Assembly: GCA_964478545.1 (NCBI GenBank)
Contig: CAYZIS010000005.1
Coordinates: 1 to 64,000, forward strand
DNA length: 64,000 nt
DNA from: DQWO01 sp964478545
GTDB lineage: Bacteria > Desulfobacterota > Anaeroferrophillalia > Anaeroferrophillales > Anaeroferrophillaceae
Direction of reading: 5' to 3'
How positions within the stretch are numbered: position 1 is the stretch's first letter; each line of letters opens with the position of its first letter. A model generated the notes under the pieces. The model was not told the origin of the DNA, searched no databases, and saw only the letters and a program-made list of their open reading frames with translations. The translations under genes and the position numbers were made by a program. Shown here one piece after another: positions 14,506-23,453 of this stretch.

Positions 14506-14692
14506 TTCCAAAACCTACCCTGGATTTTTTTTTGACAAATGATAAATTGCCTGATATCTTGAAATATGGGGTGAGCTGTATGCCAAGCCAGCAAGTTGAT
14601 AGCATAATTGCTGGTGGTTGATAGAGACAACCATACGTAGACATTTCCAGGTTATCTTCCTCTTACTACACTTTTTAATCAAGGAGGCTGAA

Positions 14693-16039
14693 ATGAAGAA
14701 GGTGATGGCAGTTCTTTTATTCGTATTTTTGACGACTCCCTTATATGCAGCTTCAGATTTTTCCTACACTTACAAAAACCCGACGTCTGAACATGCAGAT
14801 GATTACATTGTTCAGAAAATCAATGTAGAACTGAACTCCGAAGGCAGTGTTACTTGCTGGAAACCGGCCAAGGGGGCGGAAACACTCGCGCAGACATCCC
14901 CGGGCATTATCGTCTACCATTTCCCCTTCAACCACCCCATCCAGAAAGCTGATCTATTCATAAGCACCTGGACATTTCACTGGAACTACAGCCAGGGCCG
15001 AAGTTTAATTTTCGGATCAACGGATAGAAACTCCTGGATAAAGATTGCTGAAGCTGCCCCCCCTGAATATGGGCAGGCAAACAGTGGCTCCTTTCAAGGT
15101 TCTTTGCCTCAGAGCTTCATTGGAGCCAAAGACATCTGGCTCAAGGTTGAACTCTATTCGTATGGCACCAGTGCAGCATCCGGCGGAGCGTCGACCAACA
15201 CCGCCCAGCATTCCAGATATGATAGCAATAGCGACAACACAACATTCCAACTCGAGGTAGATTTTCAAGAACCCCAGGTTCAGGGGACCAAGCATCAACT
15301 GGACATTAAGATGAACGCTGATGTAAACATCCCTGACACATCCTTTGGCTGTTCACTGGCAGTCGTTCCGGGGACTGTTTCCGGCAATGTCGACTTGTAC
15401 ATAGCAATCGTTCTTCCGGGGGGAGCAGCCTACCTGCTTGGCCCAACCGGATTGACAACCGATTTAGTTGCCTACAAAACAAACATCCCGGCCCAAAGCG
15501 CCTCCGTTCTAATTCTGCCTGAGTTTCCATTGCCGGCCTCTTTACCGAACGGGACCTATAACTTCTTAGCTCTGCTGGTCAAAACCGGGACTGATTTGGC
15601 CAAGGAACAGAACTGGATGAGCAATATTGCTGCTCGCACCATGGTTTTCACCCCCCTTTCTCCGGCTCAAAAAGCCTTTATCGACGAAATTGGCTACCCC
15701 CTGCAATTCGTGAAAATGTTCAGTCATGATGGAAAGGATCGACGCATAGATGAAAGCTGGATCTACCTGAAACAAGGATTAGGGGAAAACTTCATCAATG
15801 GAGTATTTGTCCATGAGGAAGCTTTACAAAACAAACTTGCAGACGCTCCGGAGGGGGTAAATCACCCGGAACGCTACCACATGGACACCACATTGAGCCA
15901 GATCAAATCCTGGCATGGTGAACCCCTGAAAACCTTTACCGAGAACCTGGATATTGGAGTGTATAAAACATACCTATATGATGGGATCATCTTTGGATTC
16001 CTTGATGCTCAGCTCATCTCAGTCATTTCTGGAAAATAG
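14693..16039 (+). CDS. Secreted protein of unknown function
   Basis: 448 residues from the ATG at 14693 (AAGGAGG seven bases upstream). A typical signal peptide is visible (MKKVMAVLLFVFLTTPLYAA, cleavage probably near residue 20). The N-terminal half has a beta-rich sandwich look (IYVQ- and W-rich stretches, many Thr/Ser/Asn). The middle section LYIAIVLPGGAAYLLGP and NGTYNFLALLVK resembles tandem Ig-like modules in extracellular proteins. No enzyme motif seen. It ends 12 bases before the cysteine-rich gene, so they form an operon. Confidence 0.75.
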   Translation: MKKVMAVLLFVFLTTPLYAASDFSYTYKNPTSEHADDYIVQKINVELNSEGSVTCWKPAKGAETLAQTSPGIIVYHFPFNHPIQKADLFISTWTFHWNYSQGRSLIFGSTDRNSWIKIAEAAPPEYGQANSGSFQGSLPQSFIGAKDIWLKVELYSYGTSAASGGASTNTAQHSRYDSNSDNTTFQLEVDFQEPQVQGTKHQLDIKMNADVNIPDTSFGCSLAVVPGTVSGNVDLYIAIVLPGGAAYLLGPTGLTTDLVAYKTNIPAQSASVLILPEFPLPASLPNGTYNFLALLVKTGTDLAKEQNWMSNIAARTMVFTPLSPAQKAFIDEIGYPLQFVKMFSHDGKDRRIDESWIYLKQGLGENFINGVFVHEEALQNKLADAPEGVNHPERYHMDTTLSQIKSWHGEPLKTFTENLDIGVYKTYLYDGIIFGFLDAQLISVISGK

Positions 16040-16051
16040 GAGGGATGGATC

Positions 16052-17263
16052 ATGGCCTGGTTGAATCGATGTCTACATATACTGCTCAAACCTTCATCCC
16101 GTGAAAAGGGTTTTGTTTCTCTCCTCCTTATTGGAGCCCTGGCTGTTGGAACTCTACTTTGCGCGGGCTATTCCAGCGATTTTGTTCCAAAATTGCTTAA
16201 ATTTGGAGATTATGCGCGTGATGCTGCTGCCGGCGACCCTAATACTGATCGTAAAGCTCTTGAAGAGGTCTTGAAGGCTGGGAAAGAAATTGTTGCTCCC
16301 AGTAAACCCTGGACTTCTCCGTTTGATCTCAATGCCTGGATAGAATGGTTGTTCTATAGTAGAGTGATTGATTTAGTCGAAAAAAATGTGAACACCCCCA
16401 CCCCGAACCCCGGGGGACGGGGACGGCCCGGTCAGACGGGTGCCTGCAGTCTGTCGGTTGAACCGGCACAGGTTGTTCCTGGAGAGTATGTAACCGTTAC
16501 CGTGATCGTTCCAATTATTTTCAAGTCCAAGATAGCCGGTATCACCGGCTCAGCCGGGGTTGCGGGTTTCAGTATTCCTCCAACCGGTGGGTCGACACCC
16601 GTCTTAATACCCAGTGGAATCTGTGAACAAACCCTTCCGATCTCTTGCGAGGCTTATGGAAATGAGGGTACGGTCTTTTCAGGTTCAACCTCTGTCAGGG
16701 TGGATTTTTCCGGCCTGCCGGATTTCGACGATGACGGCATTGTGGATCGTTGCGACCCCGACGACGACAATGATGGCTCACTTGATGACGATGACTGCGC
16801 CCCTAAGGATCCGGAGCGCTTTCCAGGCAACCAGGAAATCTGTGAAGACGGTATTGACCAGGACTGCGACGACGAGGACAAACCCTGTGAGACGCCTAGT
16901 TGTGATCCTCCGGCTTGTTGCCCGGAATATCCTATAAATTGCGGCGATTATTGCATCCCAGCAGGAAATATTTGCTGTCCCGGTGGTTACTGCCCAGACG
17001 GAACTACTTGCTGCGGCGATTATTGCTGCGAAGCAGGAACCTTTTGCTGCGGCGGTCGCAATTGCTGTCCAGACGGTGCGGTCTGCTGCAGCGATGGTAA
17101 TTGCTGCCCGGCAGGAGATCATTGCTGCCTAGATCATTGCTGCCCAGACGGTAAAGCCTGCTGCGGCAATGGTTGCTGCCCGGCAGGATGGTTTTGCTGC
17201 CCAGACCAGTTGGGATGCTGTCCTGTGGGGACAACCTGTACAGAAGATGGACACTGCAAATAA
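16052..17263 (+). CDS. Membrane-anchored or secreted cysteine-rich protein with granulin-like CC repeats
   Basis: 403 residues, AGGAGGG ribosome site. An N-terminal hydrophobic segment (FVSLLLIGALAVGTLLCAGY, about 21-40) is a signal anchor or signal peptide. Then come a Pro-rich linker, a beta domain (about 130-225), an Asp-rich Ca-binding stretch of thrombospondin type 3/MopE type (DFDDDGIVDRCDPDDDNDG, and ICEDGIDQDCDD), and a C-terminal region of about 115 residues with around 45 Cys, mostly as CC pairs spaced 5-7 residues apart (CCPDG, CCPAG). This spacing resembles eukaryotic granulin/epithelin. It should be exported and heavily disulfide-bonded or metal-binding; function unknown. Confidence 0.82.
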   Translation: MAWLNRCLHILLKPSSREKGFVSLLLIGALAVGTLLCAGYSSDFVPKLLKFGDYARDAAAGDPNTDRKALEEVLKAGKEIVAPSKPWTSPFDLNAWIEWLFYSRVIDLVEKNVNTPTPNPGGRGRPGQTGACSLSVEPAQVVPGEYVTVTVIVPIIFKSKIAGITGSAGVAGFSIPPTGGSTPVLIPSGICEQTLPISCEAYGNEGTVFSGSTSVRVDFSGLPDFDDDGIVDRCDPDDDNDGSLDDDDCAPKDPERFPGNQEICEDGIDQDCDDEDKPCETPSCDPPACCPEYPINCGDYCIPAGNICCPGGYCPDGTTCCGDYCCEAGTFCCGGRNCCPDGAVCCSDGNCCPAGDHCCLDHCCPDGKACCGNGCCPAGWFCCPDQLGCCPVGTTCTEDGHCK

Positions 17264-17462
17264 AGAAATCGCTTAAATCGGACTATCCGAGGCCAGAGTT
17301 CTTGGTATTTCATCCGATTTATGGCTACGTCACCGCGATTTCAAAAGCATTCAAGCGGCAGAACCGTTTTATTTTTACCAGGCCCAGAGGACCTGATTTT
17401 AATGGTGCAATAATCTCGCTACGTTTGTCCCTGAGGAATTCACAAAGATTCATAACACCCCT

Positions 17463-18317
17463 TTACTTGTCGGCATCCAAAACCAGCCGATAAAGATCTT
17501 TTTTCCGCCAACCGGAAAATTCGGTCTGTAAGGCTTCCACCAAATCCCTGGTAGACATTTCTCCGGAAGCAAACAATTGTCGCAGGTAATCAATTACCTG
17601 TTCCGGATCAGCCACTGTCCGGTGGTCATCTTTTATGGCACCGGCAACCAGCAGAGTAATCTCCCCCCGCCAGTCACGTTCACTTTCCCGGACAATAATA
17701 TCCTCAACCGGACCACGAATATATTCCTCATAAATTTTGGTCAGTTCCCGGGCAATGCAGATTTTCCGATTACCAAAAGTTTCCGCCACCGCTGCCAGAG
17801 TTGCCTTCAGACGCCGGGGTGACTCATAGAATATCATGGTGGCAGGTATCTCAGCCAGTTCGGCCAGGCGTTTGTTACGAGCGCTTTTCTTTGCTGGCAG
17901 AAAACCGACAAAATAGTATTCATTCATCGGCAACCCGGAGGCAGTCAAAGCAGTAATGGCCGCACAGGGACCAGGCAGGGAAACCAGGGGGATATCAGCA
18001 GCAATCGCCGCCCGGATCAGGGCAAAACCAGGATCTGAGATACCGGGAGTTCCCGCTTCCGAAACCAAGCCGATACTCTGACCTTCTTTCAACTGTTGCA
18101 CAAAAGATGTTACTCGACTTGCGGCACTGTATTCATGGAATGGAATCAGGGGAGTATCAATGCTAAAGTGGGTAAATAATTTTCGGGCAGTGCGGGTATC
18201 TTCAGCCGCAACCTTATCAACCTGTTTCAGGGTTTCTAAAGCCCTTGCGGTCAGGTCACCAAGATTGCCAATAGGAGTGGGAATTATGTAGAGGGTTCCA
18301 GGAACGACATGATTCAT
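17463..18317 (-). CDS. rsmI: 16S rRNA 2-prime-O-methyltransferase RsmI
   Basis: 284 residues, full length. The SAM-binding TP-family start GTLYIIPTPIGNLGDLTARA, then AAEDTRTARKL, GLVSEAGTPGISDPG, the ALTASGLP block and FYESPRRL are diagnostic of RsmI, which methylates the ribose of C1402 in 16S rRNA. It is monocistronic on the minus strand, with a repeat element just upstream. Confidence 0.96.
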   Translation of the reverse strand: MNHVVPGTLYIIPTPIGNLGDLTARALETLKQVDKVAAEDTRTARKLFTHFSIDTPLIPFHEYSAASRVTSFVQQLKEGQSIGLVSEAGTPGISDPGFALIRAAIAADIPLVSLPGPCAAITALTASGLPMNEYYFVGFLPAKKSARNKRLAELAEIPATMIFYESPRRLKATLAAVAETFGNRKICIARELTKIYEEYIRGPVEDIIVRESERDWRGEITLLVAGAIKDDHRTVADPEQVIDYLRQLFASGEMSTRDLVEALQTEFSGWRKKDLYRLVLDADK

Positions 18318-18319
18318 CA

Positions 18320-18460
18320 GACTACCTTAAAAAATGGTCTTTTTGCTCGATTACGGCATTAGGCTCACATTATAATCCTCAAAATATAACATATATTCCC
18401 GCGGTTATAATTTTCGCCCGCCTTGTACTCAAACAATAATTCTCATTTTTCAAGACAGTC
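18320..18460. repeat. 141-bp AT-rich repeat, family 2, copy 1
   Basis: Aligns without gaps to 63719-63859. Shared blocks include TTTTTGCTCGATTAC, ATTATAATCCTCAAAATAT, GGTTATAATTTTCGCC and TTTTTCAAGACAG. The ends are imperfect inverted repeats (about 17 bases, best in the second copy). It fills the gap between rsmI and the DUF721 gene and has no coding capacity. Confidence 0.88.
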
Positions 18461-18467
18461 AACTGTT

Positions 18468-18971
18468 TCAATTCAACAGCTGCTGTATTCGGTCTTTCAA
18501 GCGTAACTGATAGAGAATATCCGCCAGTTCAGGATCTTTCACATGACGGCATATTTCTTTTTTTATCTTTTTTTTCTCCCATTCACCTATCAGGCGGGAA
18601 GGACAGGTCGTAACGATGGAATCAGGTTTAGGCTGGTTTTCAACTTCTATTTCTCCCAGCTCAAAATGCAGGTGAGTAATAAGTATTTTATCTCCAGCTA
18701 ATTCATTGAAGCGATCAATAATCCGATCTTGGAAAAAATAAAGCTGATGCATCCATGCATGATTGACAACCTTGATATGAAGTTTTTTCCGATTGATAAA
18801 GAGAGGCTGACACTTTTTTACCAGCTGCGGACCCACCACCTCCGGCCATCTGGCAAACAACTGGTAAAGTGACATTTTTTTCCGCAGGCGATACTTATCG
18901 ATAACTCCTGGCAGCAGATCACCGACATAACCACCTTTGCCACCGCGCTGCGGGTTATTTCTTTTTGCCAT
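18468..18971 (-). CDS. DUF721 protein (DciA-like)
   Basis: 167 residues. The DUF721 core is visible: LYQLFARWPEVVGPQLVKKC, then LHIKVVNHAWMHQLYFFQDR and INE-type helices, the KH-like fold of DciA, the helicase-loading factor of many bacteria. A charged C-terminal extension (GEWEKKKIKKEICRHV) is additional. The helicase-loading role is inferred from the family. The gene is followed by the family 2 repeat and precedes no clear partner. Confidence 0.8.
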   Translation of the reverse strand: MAKRNNPQRGGKGGYVGDLLPGVIDKYRLRKKMSLYQLFARWPEVVGPQLVKKCQPLFINRKKLHIKVVNHAWMHQLYFFQDRIIDRFNELAGDKILITHLHFELGEIEVENQPKPDSIVTTCPSRLIGEWEKKKIKKEICRHVKDPELADILYQLRLKDRIQQLLN

Positions 18972-19013
18972 AGCCTACGTTTCCATCAGCCAAAATTACC
19001 GTATATTTACAAA

Positions 19014-19080
19014 CTCAACTTTCTGACTTGCATTACCAGAAACATTACAGGATGTTCGGGTTTGGCTCATAGCGGTTTTG
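19014..19080 (+). repeat. MITE-like element, family 1, left half only
   Basis: Starts with the CTCAACTTTCTGA end and continues through ACAGGATGTTCGGG and GGCTCATAGCGG, then stops without the right-hand repeat. A truncated copy between metG and the DUF721 gene. Confidence 0.75.
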
Positions 19081-19112
19081 GTCCCCGGGGCGAACACCAA
19101 TATTTTTTCCAA

Positions 19113-20651
19113 CTAATCCAAACGCGGGAATAATGATTTCCCTCGTGCCACCATGGTCCCGGACGGTATCTTTCCCCAAGAAAAAATCTCTTCTGCTTGA
19201 GAATAATGTTCCCGGGTCAGGCCCAGTTGCCGAATCATTTCCCCGGATCGTTCCGGCATAAAAGGTAAAAGATAGGCAGAAAGCAGCCTGAGCACTTCAG
19301 CAATACAATAGAGTACCTGGTCTAATTCCTTCGCCTTTTCATCATCCTTGGCCAAGGTCCAGGGAGCCTGCTGATCAATAAATTTATTTCCCTTGACCAC
19401 CAGTTTCCATATTGACTGCAGAACCTTTGAGAAAGCCAAATCTTCCATCCCGGCGGAAACTTCAGCAAAGATTTCAGCGGCAAGGATGGAAAAACCAGCA
19501 TATCGCTGGTCTGAAGGATCGGGAAGCGGAACTTTCCCCTGGCGGTATTTGCCGATCATGGAAATCGATCGGCTGAAAAGATTGCCCAAATCATTGGCAA
19601 GATCGCTGTTCAACCTGCCTTTTATTGCCGATCGTGAAAAATCTCCGTCCAGACCAAAAGGGACTTCTCGTAAAAGAAAATAGCGAAAGGGATCGACGCC
19701 ATACTCCTCAGCTATGGCTACCGGATCCACCACATTCCCCCGGGATTTGGACATTTTTTCTCCTTCAACCGTCCACCAACCATGGGCAAATACCTTGCGG
19801 GGCAGAGGCAGACCGGCGGCAAAAAGAAATGTCGGCCAGTAGACGGCATGAAAGCGGAGGATATCCTTACCAATCAGGTGGATGTCGGCCGGCCACAGAC
19901 GGGAAAAGCGCTTTTGATCATCGGGATAACCCGCGGCGGTAATATAATTGATCAAGGCATCGAACCAGACATAAATCACATGTTTCTCATCACCGGGAAC
20001 CGGAATTCCCCAACTGAAACTGGTGCGGCTGATACTCAGATCACGCAATTCTTCCTTGATGAAACTGAGAATTTCATTACGCTTGGACGTTGGCTGAATA
20101 AATTCAGGATGTTCTTCAATATGGGCCAGCAACTGTTCCCGGTAGCGGGACATACGGAAAAAATAACTTTTTTCTTTTACCTTTTCCGCCGGTCGGCCAC
20201 ACCCAGGACAATTGCCGTCATCCAGTTGGTTCGCCGTCCAGAACGTTTCACAGGGAATACAGTACCAGTCTTCATAACTTCCCAGATAAATATCCCCATT
20301 CTCCTGAACTTTTTTAAAGAAAGCACTAACCGCCCGGGCATGACGTTCTTCGGTTGTGCGAATAAAGTCATCGTGGGAGATATTCAACACTTCCCAAAGA
20401 TGTTGAAACCGCTCAACAACCTCATCCACCAACTCCTGGGGTGTCATGCCTCTCTGGTCCGCGGTTTTCTCTATTTTCATCCCATGTTCATCCGTCCCGG
20501 TCAGGAAAAAGACTTCCCTGCCCAGCAAACGCTGATATCTGGCCACAACATCAGCGGCAACGGTCGTATAGGCATGTCCGATGTGGGGAACATCATTAAC
20601 ATAATAGATGGGGGTGGTAATATAAAAAGTATCCTTGGACACCATAGTCAT
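19113..20651 (-). CDS. metG: Methionyl-tRNA synthetase
   Basis: 512 residues, the short MetRS form without the C-terminal tRNA-binding domain. Class I motifs HIGH (PHIGHAYTT) and KMSKS (GEKMSKSRGN) are intact. The zinc-knuckle region (IPCETFW and GNCPGCGRP) has four Cys. It charges tRNA-Met and initiator tRNA in the cytoplasm. It starts 4 bases after the ricT stop, so it is translated with ricT. ATG at either residue 1 or 3 could be the start. Confidence 0.97.
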   Translation of the reverse strand: MTMVSKDTFYITTPIYYVNDVPHIGHAYTTVAADVVARYQRLLGREVFFLTGTDEHGMKIEKTADQRGMTPQELVDEVVERFQHLWEVLNISHDDFIRTTEERHARAVSAFFKKVQENGDIYLGSYEDWYCIPCETFWTANQLDDGNCPGCGRPAEKVKEKSYFFRMSRYREQLLAHIEEHPEFIQPTSKRNEILSFIKEELRDLSISRTSFSWGIPVPGDEKHVIYVWFDALINYITAAGYPDDQKRFSRLWPADIHLIGKDILRFHAVYWPTFLFAAGLPLPRKVFAHGWWTVEGEKMSKSRGNVVDPVAIAEEYGVDPFRYFLLREVPFGLDGDFSRSAIKGRLNSDLANDLGNLFSRSISMIGKYRQGKVPLPDPSDQRYAGFSILAAEIFAEVSAGMEDLAFSKVLQSIWKLVVKGNKFIDQQAPWTLAKDDEKAKELDQVLYCIAEVLRLLSAYLLPFMPERSGEMIRQLGLTREHYSQAEEIFSWGKIPSGTMVARGKSLFPRLD

Positions 20652-20654
20652 ATC

Positions 20655-21356
20655 TTATTTCCCTTTTTCATCCTGCTTGGCATGAGACTGCCTTTCTTTT
20701 CTCATCTGCAGATAATTTTCATATTCATAGCCAAGACAACACATGAGACGACCACACAAACCGGATATTTTAACCGGGTTCAGAGCCAATCCCTGCTCCT
20801 TGGCCATTTTCACGGTTACCGGATCAAAATCATAAAGAAATGATGAACAACATAATTCCCGGCCACAAACGCCAACGCCACCAACCATTCCAGCAGCATC
20901 ACGAATGCCGATTTGCCTCATTTCAATCCGTACATGAAGCTGGTGAGCAAGATTTCTGACCAGTTCACGAAAATCAACCCGGTTTTCGGCCATGAAATAG
21001 AAAATAGCCTTGCTGCCATCATGAAGATATTCAGTACGGATTAATTTCATTGCCATTTGCAGTTCATCAATTAGACGAGCACAAACCTTAAACGCTTCAT
21101 CTTCTTTGATTTTATTTTCAGCCAAACGCTTATAATCATCCTCCCTGGCTTTGTGTATTACTTTTTTCATTGATTTTTTATTCGCCAGTAGTTTTTTTGG
21201 CAGCTCATTGGTTGGCAAGACTTTAACCGTACCGATATTTACTCCCCGTTCGGTCTCAATAACAACATCATCTCCGATTTCCAGAGACAATGCTCCAGCC
21301 TCAAAATAAAAAATTTTTTTCGAACCCCGAATACTTATCCCTGCATATCTTTTCAC
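20655..21356 (-). CDS. ricT: PSP1 family regulator RicT/YaaT
   Basis: About 233 residues. PSP1 domain with GVNIGTVKV, then the Cys-rich core VGVCGRELCCSSF and SGLCGRLMCCLGYEY. The conserved C-x-x-x-x-CC and C-x-x-x-x-CC pattern binds Fe-S clusters in the Bacillus Ric complex. I start at GTG 21356 (MKRYAGIS-like; GAGGGA precedes it); a longer frame to 21416 would begin in a repeat. It sits between holB and metG, the common arrangement of metG, ricT, holB and tmk. Confidence 0.92.
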   Translation of the reverse strand: MKRYAGISIRGSKKIFYFEAGALSLEIGDDVVIETERGVNIGTVKVLPTNELPKKLLANKKSMKKVIHKAREDDYKRLAENKIKEDEAFKVCARLIDELQMAMKLIRTEYLHDGSKAIFYFMAENRVDFRELVRNLAHQLHVRIEMRQIGIRDAAGMVGGVGVCGRELCCSSFLYDFDPVTVKMAKEQGLALNPVKISGLCGRLMCCLGYEYENYLQMRKERQSHAKQDEKGK

Positions 21357-21367
21357 ATCATCCCTCA

Positions 21368-21550
21368 AATGCGGGTTTGAAGCCCGCAACCAAAAAAATT
21401 TAATTAATGCACCCACAAATAAGTGCTCTTATCAGAGCCTTGCATAAGTTTCTTCATCAGAACCTTTGCCTGACGGCAAAGAACCCGTGAAGCACTTAAC
21501 ATTTTCTTGTTTTTCAAACCAGGAAACAACCTGTAAGGCACTAAAAATGA
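21368..21550. repeat. Intergenic repeat with GCGGGTTTGAAGCCCGC hairpin
   Basis: GCGGGTTTGAAGCCCGC (21370-21386) is followed by a block with AAGTGCTCTTATCAGAGCC, TTTTCTTGTTTTTC and AACCTGTAAGGCACT. A related arrangement (GCGGGCTGCGCCCGC, then AAGTAGCCTTATCAGAAC and AACCTGTAAGTTACT) occurs at 50244-50325. A non-coding repeat pair with changed spacing. Confidence 0.55.
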
Positions 21551-21557
21551 AATCACA

Positions 21558-22562
21558 TTATCTCTTCGTTATTTGCAACGCTACCAGCTTCATCAATAAT
21601 GCCTCCCAAGCCAGTTTAATATTTATATTGAAAAGCAAGCGACTTTGCAAGCGATTTAGCTCTTCCAACCAGAAAACCAGTTCTTCCGGCGTCCGATTGG
21701 CAGCAAACTTGCGTAACAATTCAAGCTGGCCGGCATGGAATAAAACCAGACCATTGACGTCCGATGAATTAGCCAGGATCAGCGCATCACGAACAAAGGT
21801 TTCCAGTACATAATGAGAGACTTCAACATTCTCTGCATCCTTGCCTATTTCATCAGCAAGAGCAAAAATATCTTCAAAATTTTCAGCCGATAAAGCGCAT
21901 ATTCTGGCAAGAAAATTATTACACCAGACCAACCGGTTTTCATCCAGGAAATATTGTGCCCTGGATACGCTGCCTCCACCCAAAGCAATCGCTTGATCCA
22001 TTGATTTTACATCAACATCTTTTTCCCGGGAGGCTAATATCTGCCTGAGAACATCATGGCTCAATGGTTTAAAGGACAAGGAAATACAACGGGACAGAAT
22101 GGTAGGCAAAAGTAGCTGCTGACGGTGAGTAACCAGGATGAAAAGAGTCTGATCTGGTGGTTCTTCCAGGGTTTTCAGCAATGCATTGGCCGCCACCGCA
22201 TTAAGCAGGTGGGCGTCATTGATAATAACAACCTTAAACCGGCCGTTTAATGGGGCAAAACCAAGGTAATGGTGGAGTTCCCTTATCTGATCGATTTTAA
22301 TCTGATTTTTTTCCGCTTCAACCAGGAGTACATCAGGATGTACCCGTCTGGCAATCTGCCGGCAATCCGGACAGACACCACAGGCATCATCAGGAGCCGC
22401 ATGGCGACAGTTAACCACCTGCGCCAGTTGAAAAGCGGTAAAACATTTGCCAACACCTTCCATACCAGTCAACAACAGCGCTGCCGGGATATTCTCTGAG
22501 CGGGCCATGGCCGCAAGTTGGGTAACTGCCTGCTGCTGGCCGATTACTTCGTTAAGCGACAT
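21558..22562 (-). CDS. holB: DNA polymerase III delta-prime subunit
   Basis: 334 residues from the ATG at 22562 (MSLNEVIGQQQAVTQL); an in-frame extension to 22622 is unlike the family. A clamp-loader AAA+ protein: P-loop GMEGVGKCFTAF (the usual T/S after GK is Cys here), zinc module CRHAAPDDACGVCPDC, KVVIINDAHLL as Walker B-like, LLKTLEEPPDQTLFIL sensor region. The weak P-loop fits delta-prime, which does not need ATPase activity. Overlaps tmk by 11 bases. Confidence 0.94.
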   Translation of the reverse strand: MSLNEVIGQQQAVTQLAAMARSENIPAALLLTGMEGVGKCFTAFQLAQVVNCRHAAPDDACGVCPDCRQIARRVHPDVLLVEAEKNQIKIDQIRELHHYLGFAPLNGRFKVVIINDAHLLNAVAANALLKTLEEPPDQTLFILVTHRQQLLLPTILSRCISLSFKPLSHDVLRQILASREKDVDVKSMDQAIALGGGSVSRAQYFLDENRLVWCNNFLARICALSAENFEDIFALADEIGKDAENVEVSHYVLETFVRDALILANSSDVNGLVLFHAGQLELLRKFAANRTPEELVFWLEELNRLQSRLLFNINIKLAWEALLMKLVALQITKR

Positions 22563-23208
22563 AGAAGTCCTGTAAAACCTGACTAATCTGTAGATGAATG
22601 GCCTGAATTTCCTGGGAAGCATCCAGAGTCATAAACCGTTCAGGATGCTCTTTTGCCAGCTGCAGAAACCCATCCCGTACCCGCTGATGGAAGGCAATTT
22701 CCAACTGCTCAAATCGATCCTCTTTCCCCTGGCTGCCATCTGTCAGATTACGGTTCTGGGCTCTTTGCAAACCAAGCTCCGGCGGACAATCCAGCAGAAA
22801 TGTTCGGCGGGGAAGGAGTCCTCCGGTTACCAGTTTATTTAATCGGGTAATCAGATTCAGATCCCCGTTTCGGGCATATCCCTGGTAAACCCAGGTTGAA
22901 TCAACGTATCGATCAACCAAGACCAGACAGCCCTGTTCAAGGTAAGGCTTAATCACCTTCTGCACATGTTCCTGACGGTCAGCAAGATAAAGAAAAAGTT
23001 CAGTGATGGCTTCGGGTGAAAAATCAGGGGAAAGCAGCAAACGGCGAATTTCCCAACCCATTGTTGTCGCCCCAGGCTCCCTGGTAACCAAAACCTGCAA
23101 CCCGTATTTTTCAAGAAATTCAGCCGCCAGTTTTATCTGGGTTGATTTCCCGCAGCCTTCGATTCCTTCAAAAGAAATCAGGTCGCCTTGTTTTTGACTC
23201 ATAATCAC
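22552..23208 (-). CDS. tmk: Thymidylate kinase
   Basis: 218 residues. P-loop FEGIEGCGKSTQIKL, the DRYVDSTWVYQGYAR motif (DR-Y/H, substrate binding) and LID region QNRNLTDG are present. It phosphorylates dTMP to dTDP in DNA precursor synthesis. The start could be the second Met (MSQKQGDL). It overlaps holB, a conserved pairing. Confidence 0.96.
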   Translation of the reverse strand: MIMSQKQGDLISFEGIEGCGKSTQIKLAAEFLEKYGLQVLVTREPGATTMGWEIRRLLLSPDFSPEAITELFLYLADRQEHVQKVIKPYLEQGCLVLVDRYVDSTWVYQGYARNGDLNLITRLNKLVTGGLLPRRTFLLDCPPELGLQRAQNRNLTDGSQGKEDRFEQLEIAFHQRVRDGFLQLAKEHPERFMTLDASQEIQAIHLQISQVLQDFYVA

Positions 23209-23453
23209 CTGCCACCTGAATAATCAATCACCTGAATTGAGCGATAAGCTTTTAGCTGTTACTTTAATAATTACAGGGTGATCAGGATTGCAAACTTTTC
23301 CCCGTTTGGTGTTGCTTCTGCTTGACGTAAAAACCTGATTTTTCAAGGCTAAACGCTGATGGCTAACTGCTAATCGCTTAACGTGGGAATCAGTAAGGGA
23401 GGGTTTCCCCTCCCCAGTCAGATACTTTTTCCCAACAGTCAAAAATCCCGCCA
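23209..23453. repeat. Gap with GCTTTTAGC/GCTAATCGC-type repeat
   Basis: No gene. Bases 23240-23385 contain GCGATAAGCTTTTAGC, AATTACAGGGTGATCAGG and CTAAACGCTGATGGCTAACTG then CTAATCGCTTAAC. The same order of blocks (AGCTTTTAGCCATTAGC, GATTACAGGATTTTTACC, CTAAACGCTGATAGCC then GCTAATCGCTTAAC) recurs at 50338-50485. Non-coding repeat pair. Confidence 0.55.

Noticed and set aside
14399..14644. Minus-strand open frame in the spacer after hisF
   Set aside because: It crosses the repeat palindrome and shows no recognisable protein pattern.
16654..16937. Antisense and alternative frames in the Cys-rich gene
   Set aside because: They arise from the GGC/TGC-rich repeat composition and have no ribosome site.
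19782..20843. Long plus-strand frame opposite metG
   Set aside because: It is the shadow of the metG and ricT coding strand; it has no homologous motif.
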